A stretch of 64,000 bases of DNA from Pyrrhosoma nymphula (taxonomy: Eukaryota > Arthropoda > Insecta > Odonata > Coenagrionidae), in NCBI GenBank assembly GCA_963573305.1, contig OY754327.1, positions 187,124,386 through 187,188,385 on the forward strand, given 5' to 3'. Positions 24,901-36,900 of this stretch are shown here, one piece after another. The notes beneath the pieces were generated by a model, which was given only the letters and a program-made list of their open reading frames with translations, ran no database searches and had not been told where the DNA came from. The position numbers and the translations under genes are program-made. Position 1 is the first letter of the stretch; each line of letters begins with the position of its first letter.

Positions 24901-27900
24901 AGTTCCCCTCCTGCACATAGCAAATTATATTTAAACAAAGTATACTGATTGCAATAGCAATAAGAATTCATTCGCTGGAAAAACATGTATTTTCAGAATA
25001 ACAGAGAATATAGCAAATATTTTTCCATGACTATAAAAGGAATTCAAGGATATTTCAAGGATTTCAGGAGCAGTAGACACCCTGTTATTATTAAATTCGA
25101 AAAAAGTTAAAAACCTGGAAATTTTGGCCCACCCTAATGTATGGCACATCATAATGTTTAAGCAGTGTTATCATGGTGGCAAAAATACACTTAGTTACTT
25201 TTGACATCAGTAACAACATTTCAAATAACATAATTTGGTGAAATCTACTAATTTGGCAAATAAAGTAACAAAAAGTAAATAATGAGGTCACAACCACATT
25301 ATGTAAACGAAGGCTAACGTCAGGTTTGTCTGGTATGCTACTTGCTTCCCTAGCTAGCATTAAATGTGTTTACTGACTGACTGCATTTCTTGATGTCACC
25401 TGTTGTATTATGATAGACTAAGTATAGTAGCAATTTACCTGCATGGAAGACAGAAAAAACTCAATTTCAGGAGATAGCAAAAGTTCAGGGAGAGCAAGAA
25501 ATTATCAGGAAAATTTCTAATTGCTAACATCTTCATTGTCAATTCCATTGTAACTGGAGTCCATTCCAAAACCAAGGTCAACTGCACATCAATCTTCTGC
25601 AGTCCAATAAATAAAATATAAGACAAGAGCAATTTAAGTATTTTACTGCCACTTACCGAGGAATTCACATGTTACCGGGAACGGTTTAAGGGGCCCACTT
25701 CCATCCACATCGATGATAACGTTATTCCGTTGACCCACAGAGTTAACATTTTTGTAAGCTTCGCAGGACAGTGGATTCAGAGCTGTATGAAAAGGAAAAG
25801 ACTTTATTAATTGACACGGATTGTTAATGACTGTGCATAATAAATGCTCGCATAAAAAATGAAGAAACTTAGTAGCATTATACGCTACAAAGGCTTGCCT
25901 GAAAGCCTATTGGGTAAGGTTGTTTCATATTAAATGATCTATGATTTTCCCGGTGAATCTCATCTTTATATATATAAAAGTCAATGTATGTATGTATGTA
26001 TGTATGTATGTATGTATGTATGTTCCACATCTCCTCCTAAACTACAGGACCGATTTTGATGAAATTTGGAACACGAGTTTGTCACTGATAGACAACAAAC
26101 ACTGTAGGGTTCATTTAACCGAAACCCTACTTTTTCAGGGTTAAGGGTGTGATCCTTACTAATATGTATAAAAATGTTATGGTCTCTGTCTGTCTGTTGC
26201 TCCATCACGCAAAAACTACTGGACCGATTGAGCTGAAATTTGGCACGTAGATAGAAAACATGACTGGCTGTAATATATGCTATATTAAAAAGCCCTCAGG
26301 GCCCCCACAAGCCCCCGAGGGCCCCTGGTGGTCCATGCTAAGCATTAGGTTCGGTGCAGTGGTTTCATTTTTTGCTTTTTAAAATTACTTTCACTCAAGA
26401 TAGAGGGCTGGGATTATTTTTATCGGATGGCTGAATAAATGAAATTTCTAATTCTTTCAATCGATTTTCTTCTACCCTCCGAAGTTGTCTGAAATTCATG
26501 TTTTCAGCTGAAAAATCTCACATTTTTATCTGAAATCAACAATAACATATTTCCTTGACAACCATATATTTGATTTTCAAAGGATATACCCGCCTCTAGC
26601 ATTGAAATATCACGTTTTTCTGCAGGCCCATGATAGTACGTAGAAAGAAAATCCGTATAAGAAGAGCCCAGAGTCCCAAGGGCCCCATGATAGATTGCTT
26701 CAGGGGTTAATCGATAAATTCAATGCATATTTACAAGTATACTTTTCAACTTCTATTCTGAAAGTAGCTCTCAAAGGGGCACCGCATGTATATGAGAGAA
26801 CAATTACGTAGTTAACGATACACATAAAGGAATTAATAGAATACACACTTAATTAAATGTGCAAGAATATTTACGTGGAGCGAAAATCAATGGTAATAAT
26901 GCCTCTGTTGCTACAACAAACACGGCGTTGTTTATTATCGTTTAATTCTCAGATGTACTACACGTAGTGAAACCGTTTGCTTCTCATTGCGATTGCGAAC
27001 TGTTTTTTAGACCAATTCATACATCATTAACGTCACGAGTCATTTATATGTTTAAAAGTGTTAAAGTGCAGTTAACTTAGCTACATTCACTCAATCATCG
27101 AGTTGCCTTTTTTAGACTCTCACTTGCCGCTGTTTTTCCGTTCCTTGGACTTAAAAATATATCCATCAACATGCCTAATATAAAAAAGAGTAACCTTTCC
27201 AAAAAATCTTCTAAAGCAAAATGAATGTCTTAATTGCGAGAAAATGAGCCCTTGAAAGAAAAACGACAAAGGTTAGACTTGGATGGTCAAAGACGTGCCC
27301 ACCAGCGATCTCATGAGATTCTCCCCGTGGTGTTTCTCGGGTTACGCTAAGATCCGCACAAAATTCATCCTTATCCAACATACGGACGGGTAACCAGCTC
27401 CAAATCTGGTTCAAATACAGACCCATCTGTTTCGAACCTTCAATCTGTATTAAGATGGTGGAAATTATAATGACGTCACTACATGCTTCTTAACCGAAAG
27501 AAGAACGGAAATTCTGCGCAATTAACGACATCCGTGCATGAAAATCAACAAGTGCACTAAGAATCAGTATAGACATTTTATTTAGCAACCTAAACCAATG
27601 ATTATGGCTATGCCGAAGGCGCAGTCCGGGTGATGGAGGATTCATTGGTCAAATAAACATGGCTTCTGCTGCCATTACTCCTCTTGACGTTGTCAACCGC
27701 TGGATTGTACCCTACTATCCAATCCTGATTAAGATACTAAACGCACATATCAGCGTTGAATAGTGCAACTGAATTAAGTCATGGAATGCAAATATATGTA
27801 TGTACACAAGGGAAGCGATCAAGCTGTTAATCACTCAGAAAACGGCTCAAGAGAAACGAAGGGACGAGGTGAATTTAAGTAGTAATCAGTCTGTATGGCC

Positions 27901-30900
27901 GATTTTTGGGTTTCCCGTCCATGAAAGTTGACCAATAGTTACTCATCTCTCCGTGCACCTGGAAAATGGTCATCGTGTCTACTACAAGGAACACAACATA
28001 CAAGATAGGTTTTGAACTCCTCCAATGACCACGCATACAGTTTTTCTTCAGGCTTTGCGGTTTTCTTATACAATAAGTTTAAAGTTTTTCACACCCGTTG
28101 AATTTCAACGGGTATCTTCCGCTCGTATACATATAAAAATGTTTCACAGGTATTCCACCAGGTAACAGGCTACATATGCCAAAGAAGACTTGAAGCCTAT
28201 TACCTGGTGGAATACCTGTGAAACATTTGTTTCACATTAGTTTTCAATGTTTTAATCAAGTAATTACAGCTCCTGGATAAAAAAGTTGCATCTTAAAAAT
28301 TAAGAATCTATGAATTAACGTATAGCCATAAAGATGACATAAAAAGATAATGGACTTCAGATTTCAATCCAGAAACAAAATTGCTGGAATAAGACAACTA
28401 GGAGCTACAAGACTTTCACATGCATTCATACTAGGGGTGAACGGGTCAGACTTTTAAGTTTTGGGTCGGGCCGGGCCAGGTATTTTTTTTGACCCTCTGG
28501 TCGAGTCGGGTCGCATTCTACAATTTAACTCTTATTTTTCTCCAAAAAAAACATGCAGAAATCCATAAAATTATGATATTTATGTTGGTCTATTATAGGA
28601 AACTTGTAACCAATCTGGGCCTATATGGCGTACTACTGCAGAAGTGTAGAAACTCAACATAAAAATTGAAATGTAACTTAATACAAGATTAAGTTATAAA
28701 TAATGGAACAAAATAAACGTTTTTACCATTCTTTATTTCCAACTCAGTTCACTAACAGGCCCATGAAAGGTGTATGTTAAGTATTCGAATTAAATTTTCT
28801 GCAAACATTCTTATAAATTATCTGATATAAAAATCCTAACTATACTTTCCTTTTTGTTGTTTCTATTTATCCTTAATTTAACTGTAGGACTATGGCAAAA
28901 ATGTTCAACAATGCTCTTGCATTTGTAGTGCAAATTTTCAAAACCAATACACTCCTTCCTAGTGTCTTTAATCGTCAGATTAAGGGTATGTGTGAAACAG
29001 AAGAGCTGGGTGACTTCTGGCATTAGATTTAATGCTGACCGCATATTTGCAGCATTGTCATGCCAGCAATACAGTACTTTCAAAATTTCCAATAAACCCC
29101 AATGACTCAATAATTTCTTCAGTTACTGGCTGATAACTCCACCTGTGTGAGACACTGCTACAACCATACATCCCAAGCAACGAGATGCTAGTGTTACATA
29201 TTTATTTTATTTATTTTTATTTTAATAAAGTGGTACACATACAGCAAGACTGCCAATTTATAGTGCACTTATAACAAATAAAAATTAATATATAAATTAA
29301 TAGTTACAATTTTAAATAGAACAAAAACGAAACAAGAAACATTTATCCAGAATATAATCATTCATGCGTTAAATATGTTGATGCCAGGTGAGTAAAATTT
29401 TTAACCGACAAAGAAAACGGATCAATATCACCCGGGAGAGAATTTATTAAAAAAAGAAAGTCTATGGAATAGAGAGCGCTTAATTACTGATAGTCTGGGT
29501 GCAGGCATGTGGAGTAAGGAGGTAGAACGGGTGTGGCGGGAAGGCACTCTGATGTTGAGGAAGGAAACAATATCAGGACTGTCGAAGTGGGTGTTAAGGG
29601 CATTGTAAATGAATTTTATATCTGATTGAAGTCGGAGACAGGAGAGACTAGGGAGGGATAAAGAGGATAAAAGCGCGCTAGTAGGTGTCTCGCGGAGATT
29701 TGGGTTTCTATATTTTACAATTTTTGCAAAAAAGGTTGTAACACGGTTAAGGGTAGCAAGATTAGTGGGAGCAGACATTGACCAAATAGGGGAGCAATAG
29801 GTGATCACCGGAAGAAATATGGATGAGAAGTAGGATTGGAGTGCCTTAGTACTAGTGATATCTGTGAACCGGTAGAGTAGCCCTAAGAGTGACATGGCTT
29901 TTGATTTGATCGCATGAATGTGTTCAGAGAACAGAAGTTTGTGGTCCACAATAATTCCAAGATCTTTCATGGATGACACACGATTAAGAGGCAAGGAGTC
30001 AATTACATAATCAAAATGGATAGGAGTTTTGTTCGTAGATATTGTCATTGTGGTGCACTTTTTTAAGTTCAATTTCAGCCTCCAGAGACTGCACCACTCT
30101 GTGGTCTTTTTTAAGGCACATACATTTAGTTACATAATGTGCAGTAACTGCCAGATATGAAGTGGTATTGATTGACGTCCACATGTCAGTAGTGATTGAT
30201 AGTGACTTTAATGTAAGCTTTTCGCTGTCTAGCTCAAATCTAATTTTAGAAACTGTTTTTTGGAATAGTTCAGGATCAAGTGTTCTAGAGAATGTTTTGG
30301 CAGAAGGCAAACTGATTTTACTGTCAGCAACTTCCAACACCTTAAATAACACTGGCTCCTCTACCAAACTAAAAGGATGAAGACTCTCTACCATCCATTT
30401 AGCAATAGCATTTTTTATTGATACTGATTTAGGGTGGTTTTGAGCATATTTTTCTTTCATACTCACAAAATGATCCATACCCAATTGGGTGGAACTGCTA
30501 GTTGCAGTGATTGGTGTAGGCCTGACCTTACATTTGCTTTTATTTTCCTCATTAAATGCTCCTTCCTCTTTAAGAAACTGTTTAAATTTCACAGTATGCT
30601 TTCTTTCTAAATGGCATCTTAGGCTGGTGGTGTTTCCATCCCCGGCCTTTATTGTATTAAAACATAAATTGCACTTACATTCATCTTATGAAGATTTCGT
30701 GAAATAATTCCTTTTGGTCTTTTTAAAGTTTATCATGCCTAACACTGCTGCTAGTGCTCGCACTCATCTCATCACTTTTATTCACTGTCACTTTTTATTC
30801 AAGATCACCACATAAATAATTTCAAAATGATAAATATCAGCAAATATCAGAGGTATGTAGAGAATAGCGGGGTTCACAGGCACGTAACGTGGATTTCGTG

Positions 30901-33900
30901 CGCAGCCAATCAGGTGCTTCGCCTCGTTCGCCAGGGATTCTCACTCTTATCCATTGTCACTTTTTATTTAAGATCATCTCAAAAATAATATCAAAACAAT
31001 ACGATGTGTAGGATGATGCTTTCGGGCAATGCTGCGTTTTGTTCATGAAAAACTCAACACTTCTCTTACTGGAAGCGTCATCAGCAGAATGAACATTTAC
31101 CAGCTTTGCTGCCGAGTATGCTCTTATAACGCAGCATTGCACAAAAGCATCATCCTACATTTAATATTTATTTATTTAATATAATTACAAAACGTTACAA
31201 GTAGGCAATCGCCTGGTGGTAACATTAACCTAAGCATAAGAAAATACACATGAAATTTTCAAAACACTTCCAAATAAACCGTTACAGAATCGAGGAACAC
31301 TTATTTCTAAAAATTTTTGCGCTAGCAGGAAAGATCTTAAAAATTTCTTCAGGTAACTCATTCCACTCCTTTATACCTCTGTTTAAGAAGGATTGCTTCA
31401 GTGTATCAGTTTTCTGCTTTCTAAATTTAATTTTGTACCTGTGGTCATTTCTTCCTATGTAGCAGGGTGAGTCTAGCCTTTGATTTATTTCATCCCAAGC
31501 CCGTTCTTTTGTAATAGCTTTGTATATCCCGCATAACCTGTTTATTTTCCTCCTTAATTCCAAAGGTTTCCAACCCAGATACCCCAGCATGGCTGTGACA
31601 CTGTCACACCTTTTGTGCCTGCCTAAAACATACCTGGCTGCCTTCCTTTGTACTTTTTCCAGCTTGTATATACAGTAAAACCCCCATACAACGAATTTGT
31701 TGGGACCAGAAAAATTACTTCGATGTAGGGGGTTTTCGATGTATGGAGGTGGTGTGCGGGTTGCGTCTCCAAAGGGGCATCCAAGTGTTCCGCGTGCTTT
31801 ACGATGCAAGTCGAGTAAATATCTCAATCTTGCTTTATTCACCATTAAAACCTTTCCAAGAGTGATGATACACAATTTTTATTATTTACCATCAAATACC
31901 GTGGCTATCACCGTGTTAGTTTCAATCTGCGTATTTCTAATTGAAATTATTGTTTTTTTCGTCGATTCTGCTCTACGCCTCATCGCTTTCTTTAGTTACG
32001 GTCTGAAAGTAAAGGAGCGCCAAAATTAATGCCTAAGGATTAGGTATATTTAAAGTGCTCCATAATTTTTCTGAGTATCTAGTCTATATTATTCTTAGAG
32101 TGCAATAATTTAAGTCAATATCAAATGGCAGTTTTATGCAGCAATTTTGCTTGAAAGAGCACATATTCCCATTTATACTTCCGAAATGAAACGCACTGTT
32201 GGAATCCCATTGAAATACCGGTAAATATCTATGTTCGTGACCAGAATATACTAGATATCGATAAACGACGATGGAATATAGGTGGGGTGAGTTAGTTACC
32301 ACGAGTAAAAACGTGGCAGTCGGCAATGCATTGAGGTCACAATGGCAATCTCAGATGATAATGCATTGACGATGCCGTTAACGCGTGTAAGAGTCGCACC
32401 CCTCTTTTTATGCGTCGAAGTTGAAGAAAAAAATTTGGGGCTTTTTTTTCCTATTGCGAGGTGTTGCGGGACTAACTTCGAATTTTCGGCCATTATCAAA
32501 GCCGCTAGCGATATTCTCTTATAATTTACGCGGCATTTTCCATAGCCATGTATGGACCTCGGAGGCAAGTTTTCACTTGTAGCCTAGGCCCTACAATGCT
32601 TGCATTGTTTATTGTCCTTTGGAATGTGTGGAGTAATTGATATTCATTAAAACAAAACAAATCCGACCTCGCTACAATTCGTGTTTAGTTGGTAAGTGCG
32701 GACAGTCGCACCGAGCTCTGATTTATAAATCCGAATCCCCCCACCATTTTCCTAATGCACAAGTCATAGTCGCTGTAAGTCGCCTTTTAAAACGTGGTTA
32801 ACTTTTACAAATTATATTTTGCTGTAAACGATGACGAGTGGGAATGCAAACACGTTAAATTCAAAATACCCCAGCGTCAGCCGCGTAAAAAACGAACGAT
32901 AAGGCCTAGATACGACATCAAAACTTGAAAAAAGTCAAACTTTGAAAGAAATCATAACTGTCTATGGAATTTAAAGCAGTTAATATTTCAATATGGTCCA
33001 ACAAAAATCTTCAATGAATGACAAAATAAAAAAAATCATGATTTAGGTACATACATAAAAACGGCTGACTTACTAGTGAGACGGGCGTCGCAGTACGGTG
33101 GCACGCGCGCGCATGTCCTGTCACAGCTCGTAGATTTTCCCCGAAAAGACCTTCTGTCCCTATTGGTATGAATAGTGCAACCTTATCCTTCCTCCATCTT
33201 CTAATGCACGATTCCGGCACATCATGCCTTAGTCCGGCAGCGCGGTTTCCTACATCCTCAGCGTCTTTGGTGACTTAAAGCGCTTTAATTTTTTCAACTA
33301 CCGTGAAAGACCACAACTTTTTGCCCTTGTTCATTTTGGAACAACACTGACCTATATTGACGCATGCACAAATGTTAATATTCACAGAATTCTCTCAGTT
33401 GATCTTAAGGCAGGTGCATACAGTCACTCAAAGTTGTCTGGTGACAGAAAATGAGAAAGTTAGGGGGGTGGAAAATTCCAGTGCTTGCACTTGTCGCGCG
33501 GCCAATCGCTGTCCCCCAATTGCACCCCACACGCTTGCCTTGTCAAACAACAAGTTTTTAAAGTTATTAGGCAACTGCATCCCCCGTAAACAAGCGAGCG
33601 AATGATACCCTCCCCTTGATGACTCACGCTAAGCACCAAGGTAACTCAGCTCTCGAGGGACTTGCCTCGGGCACGATACGAGCGGTGGTAGGCAAGCGAT
33701 AGAGTGGCAACGATGAGTTTTATGTTCCTAATGTTTGACATGGACCGCACTCGAACCCAGCCATGATAGACGTGAGTGGCATAGGTGCCGCTCGCCACCA
33801 ATCCCAGACATTAAATATTTCTTGTGCCGTTCTTCTCATTCTGTGGTAAAATGTCGGCCGAGAACGTTCTGTCTTCTGACAGTATGTACTGCCATTTCAG

Positions 33901-36900
33901 ATTCTGAACTTATCTTAGGACGAATCACTGCTCGTTTCGTGGCCACTACCACCCTGCCGCGTTATTTCTCTGCAGCCCACCGCTCATATCGTGACCGAGA
34001 ATCGAAGGCTGGCAGATAAAAAATTCGTGTCAGAGGCGCACCCTCATTTTCGGCTGCGATTTCTGGGAAAAAAGGTATCCTGAAGCAATCGAGCAAATAT
34101 TAGGGCGATCTCGAGCAAACTTGCCGGTTAACAGACCACATCCATCAAGGTTAAGACGGCAATAGCAATATTTGGATAGAGAAGAGAGGTTACTCCAGAT
34201 TTTCCTTTGGGATGGGGACAGAGTAGATAAAATTGGCTCTCATTGGTTGAACACCAACCAATGAAGTTTTGAATACTTCGCCCTCCTAACGAGGGGAGTG
34301 TCCGATAAACGGGTCGCAGATCTCGATGAAAATTCGTATGCATATAGAACTCCGAATGCTTTTCACGAATCACTCCACATATGGGCGTATAAATCCAATA
34401 GTTAACAAAAAAAGGCGTTTAAACATATATAGATGTTATAAAATCCCTATTTATCAGCCTACGACATCAAGGGTGTGGTTCATTGATTAGCGTACGGGGC
34501 TGCGGTGCAGAGGGACCATGTTCGATTCCCGTCGGCGACAAATTTTTCATGCTTCCTTTCTTTGTTTTTCCTTTCTGGAATTCTGTTAAAATCTAATTTT
34601 TACTTTTCTATTCAAAGTTTTTTTTAACGAGTGGAAATATTTTTCTTTTGCGAATAACTGTCATAGGACTTATTTTTTTTTCTTTCCCGCAAAATTTCTT
34701 TGTTTCCCCATTCTTTCACCACGCAAACTTGATTTGTTCCTTCATTTGCAAGACCTCCTGTTGATATCATAATTATACAATAATGAAAATAATCTGCAAT
34801 TGGTCACTCGCCATTTAAAACACGAGCCTTTCTCGACGAGCCTTATTACAATGTATTTATTTGTACGTCTTTAGATCGCGAAATGGTGATTCGATTACAG
34901 AAATTAGTAGATAAGCCGATCACATTTTCCCCTCCTTTTTTCAAAGCACAACAATACAAGAAAACGGGGATCTTTGATCGTGGGTCTTATAAATAATGAT
35001 GTAACAATTATTTAGACTATTTTATAATTATAATATCAACAGGAGGTCTTGCAAATGAAGGAACAAATCAAGTTTGCGTGCTGAAAGAATGGGGAAACAA
35101 AGAAATTACGTTGATTTCGCGGGAAAGAAAAAAAATAAGCCCATTGGTATTCGCGAAAAAAATATTTCCACGCATTAAAAAAAACTTTGAATAGAAAAGT
35201 AAAGATTAAATTTTAACATATAATTCCACGAAGGAAAAACAAAGAAAATAAGCATGAAAAAATTTATCGCCGACTGCCTCTCCCAAAATAAAATCGGATA
35301 CCGAAAGGTAATTTGAAACCATGGAGCTCCTCCCATTCAGGGGTCCCGGGAATGTAACCCAATATGGGAAAGTAATCTGATACGATTTAAAAAGGGAAAA
35401 TTGAGCTCCATCCTCACCACCTGCACCTTCGCAAAAGAGGTGGGGCGGATGAGTGAGAGTGGAGAATAGCCCCCCTGATCTGATCTTTTCAGAGTATTTT
35501 TCTGTATTGGGTTACGTCTGGCCGGCTGGAACTGACTGGTATTCCCCCTCCCCTCTTGGTGCATAACTCATCCACCCAACTATCACCCGGCTCAGCTAAC
35601 GCCGAGCGGAGCTTTGGCTTCCCTTACACGTTTTTTATTGTGGGAACCATCAGAGTTGCTGGTTCCCACCATAATAAACGTGTAAACGAGCCTTCACCGA
35701 GCGAGAGCGTCAAGTTTCCTTCATGCCCTCTGCTCTGTAGGTCTCGGATGTAAACATTTTCGAAGCCCGGAGCGGAAGGGTTAAGACGCGGTACTCTCCG
35801 CTGCGGTTCAACTTCCTGCTCATTACGTAAATGTCTATGGAAAAATTACCTGTAAATGAAGAATGCTACGTTTTTTCTCAGTAATTCGTTCTAGAGGGGC
35901 ACTTTTCATGTTTTGGGCCCAAGAAAAGACTTCGATGTACGGAGTTTTCGTAGTTAGAGAGGTTCGTTACGGGAGGTTTTTTTGCGTGTATTGTCCATTG
36001 GAAGGGTCCGGGACCGGGCCAATGACTTCGAAATAGGGAGTTTTCCTTAAAATTTCGCTGTATGGGTGTTCGTTGTATGGGGGTTTTACTGTATCTGTTT
36101 TTAAATGAGGATCCCATACTACCGTTGCATATTCTAATACCGGACGAACCATAGTCCTGTAGGCCATTTCTTTGGTTTCTTTATTACTCTCCTTAATATT
36201 TCTCATCACCCAGTGCAGAGATTTAAAAGCTTTTCTTACAACCTTATCGATGTGTATTCCCCAATCTAGTTTTGACGTAAAATTAACACCCAGGTATTTA
36301 CAATCGTTAAAATTGTCAATATTTTCTCCGAGCAGAATATATGACCTATTTTCTTTATTTTTCCTTCTCGTGAATGTTATTTGTTTGCATTTATTCATGT
36401 TAACTTCCATTTTATTTACTGTTATCCATGAGGACAACTTGTCTAGATCATTTTGAAGGGTACACTGGTCCTCCTTGTTATTTATCTTTCTATATATAAT
36501 ACAGTCATCTGCAAAAAGATGAATTTTGGAATCAACATCTACATGTATGTCATTTATGTAAATTAAAAACAATAACGGACCCAAAACGCTTCCTTGGGGA
36601 ACTCCAGATGTCACTTCAGTATCACCGGAGAATTCTTCACCGACTCTTACTCTCTGCGACCTTCCTTTCAAAAATTCTCTAATCCATATTTTAACCCTGC
36701 CATCTATTTGTAATCTCTCTATTTTTTCTATCAAATTAATGTGTGGTACCGTGTCAAAAGCTTTTTTGAAATCAATTATAACCGCATCAATTTCACTACC
36801 TTGGTCTAGGACTTCAGCAATATCTTGGCACAATCCTAGCAATTGGGTTTCACACGAAAAGCCTTTCCTGAATCCATGTTGGTATTGGAATAGCCAGTTA

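Larger units (their letters stand above)
21656..25084. mobile_element. Outer hAT-like element (host of a nested hAT)
   Basis: The left end CTGGGTGTCTACAG (21656) and the right end reversed, CAGGGTGTCTACTG (25084), are inverted; this C-A-G-G-G-T-G start is a common hAT-type terminus. Both ends continue into related A/T-rich motifs with CTTGAA/TTCAAGGA repeats (21690-21740 and 25030-25070). No clean 8-bp target duplication is visible (AGCTTATT versus TTATTATT). No transposase of its own was recognised. The 22149-24836 hAT lies inside it. Confidence 0.55.
28436..30770 (-). mobile_element. hAT (ZBED-type) element split by a LINE
   Basis: A terminus-like AGGGGTGAACGGGTCAGA lies at about 28434. 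Minus-strand coding pieces belong to one BED-finger hAT transposase: finger and N-terminal part at 30770-30070, catalytic middle at 29190-28811. They are separated by a LINE fragment at 29195-30068. The dimerisation domain is missing, and the matching terminus at the high-coordinate side was not found, so the copy is incomplete. Confidence 0.75.
31673..36091 (-). mobile_element. Tigger/pogo-like transposon (4.4 kb) inserted in the LINE
   Basis: Perfect 23-bp terminal inverted repeats begin CAGTAAAACCCCCATACAAC. TA dinucleotides flank both ends (31671-31672 and 36092-36093), as expected for a Tc1/mariner-Tigger insertion. The interior is decayed: a pogo-type N-terminal HTH on the minus strand near 33340-33150 ('DVPESCIRRWRKDK', preceded by 'MNKGKKLWSFTVVEKIKAL') is the clearest trace. 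A foldback element with a tRNA-like module lies at 34471-35274. Size exceeds a typical Tigger because of these inserts. Confidence 0.85.

Noticed and set aside
25984..26208. Small proteins with Tyr/Met/Cys/Val or His/Thr/Tyr repeats
   Set aside because: Direct translation of the TATG microsatellite on either strand.
34471..34540. Functional tRNA gene
   Set aside because: Only the B box is convincing; the A box is poor and the ends do not pair.
35967..36091. Last 42 residues of the 816-codon LINE frame
   Set aside because: They are encoded by the Tigger end, not by the LINE; the true C-terminus lies at 31282-31672.
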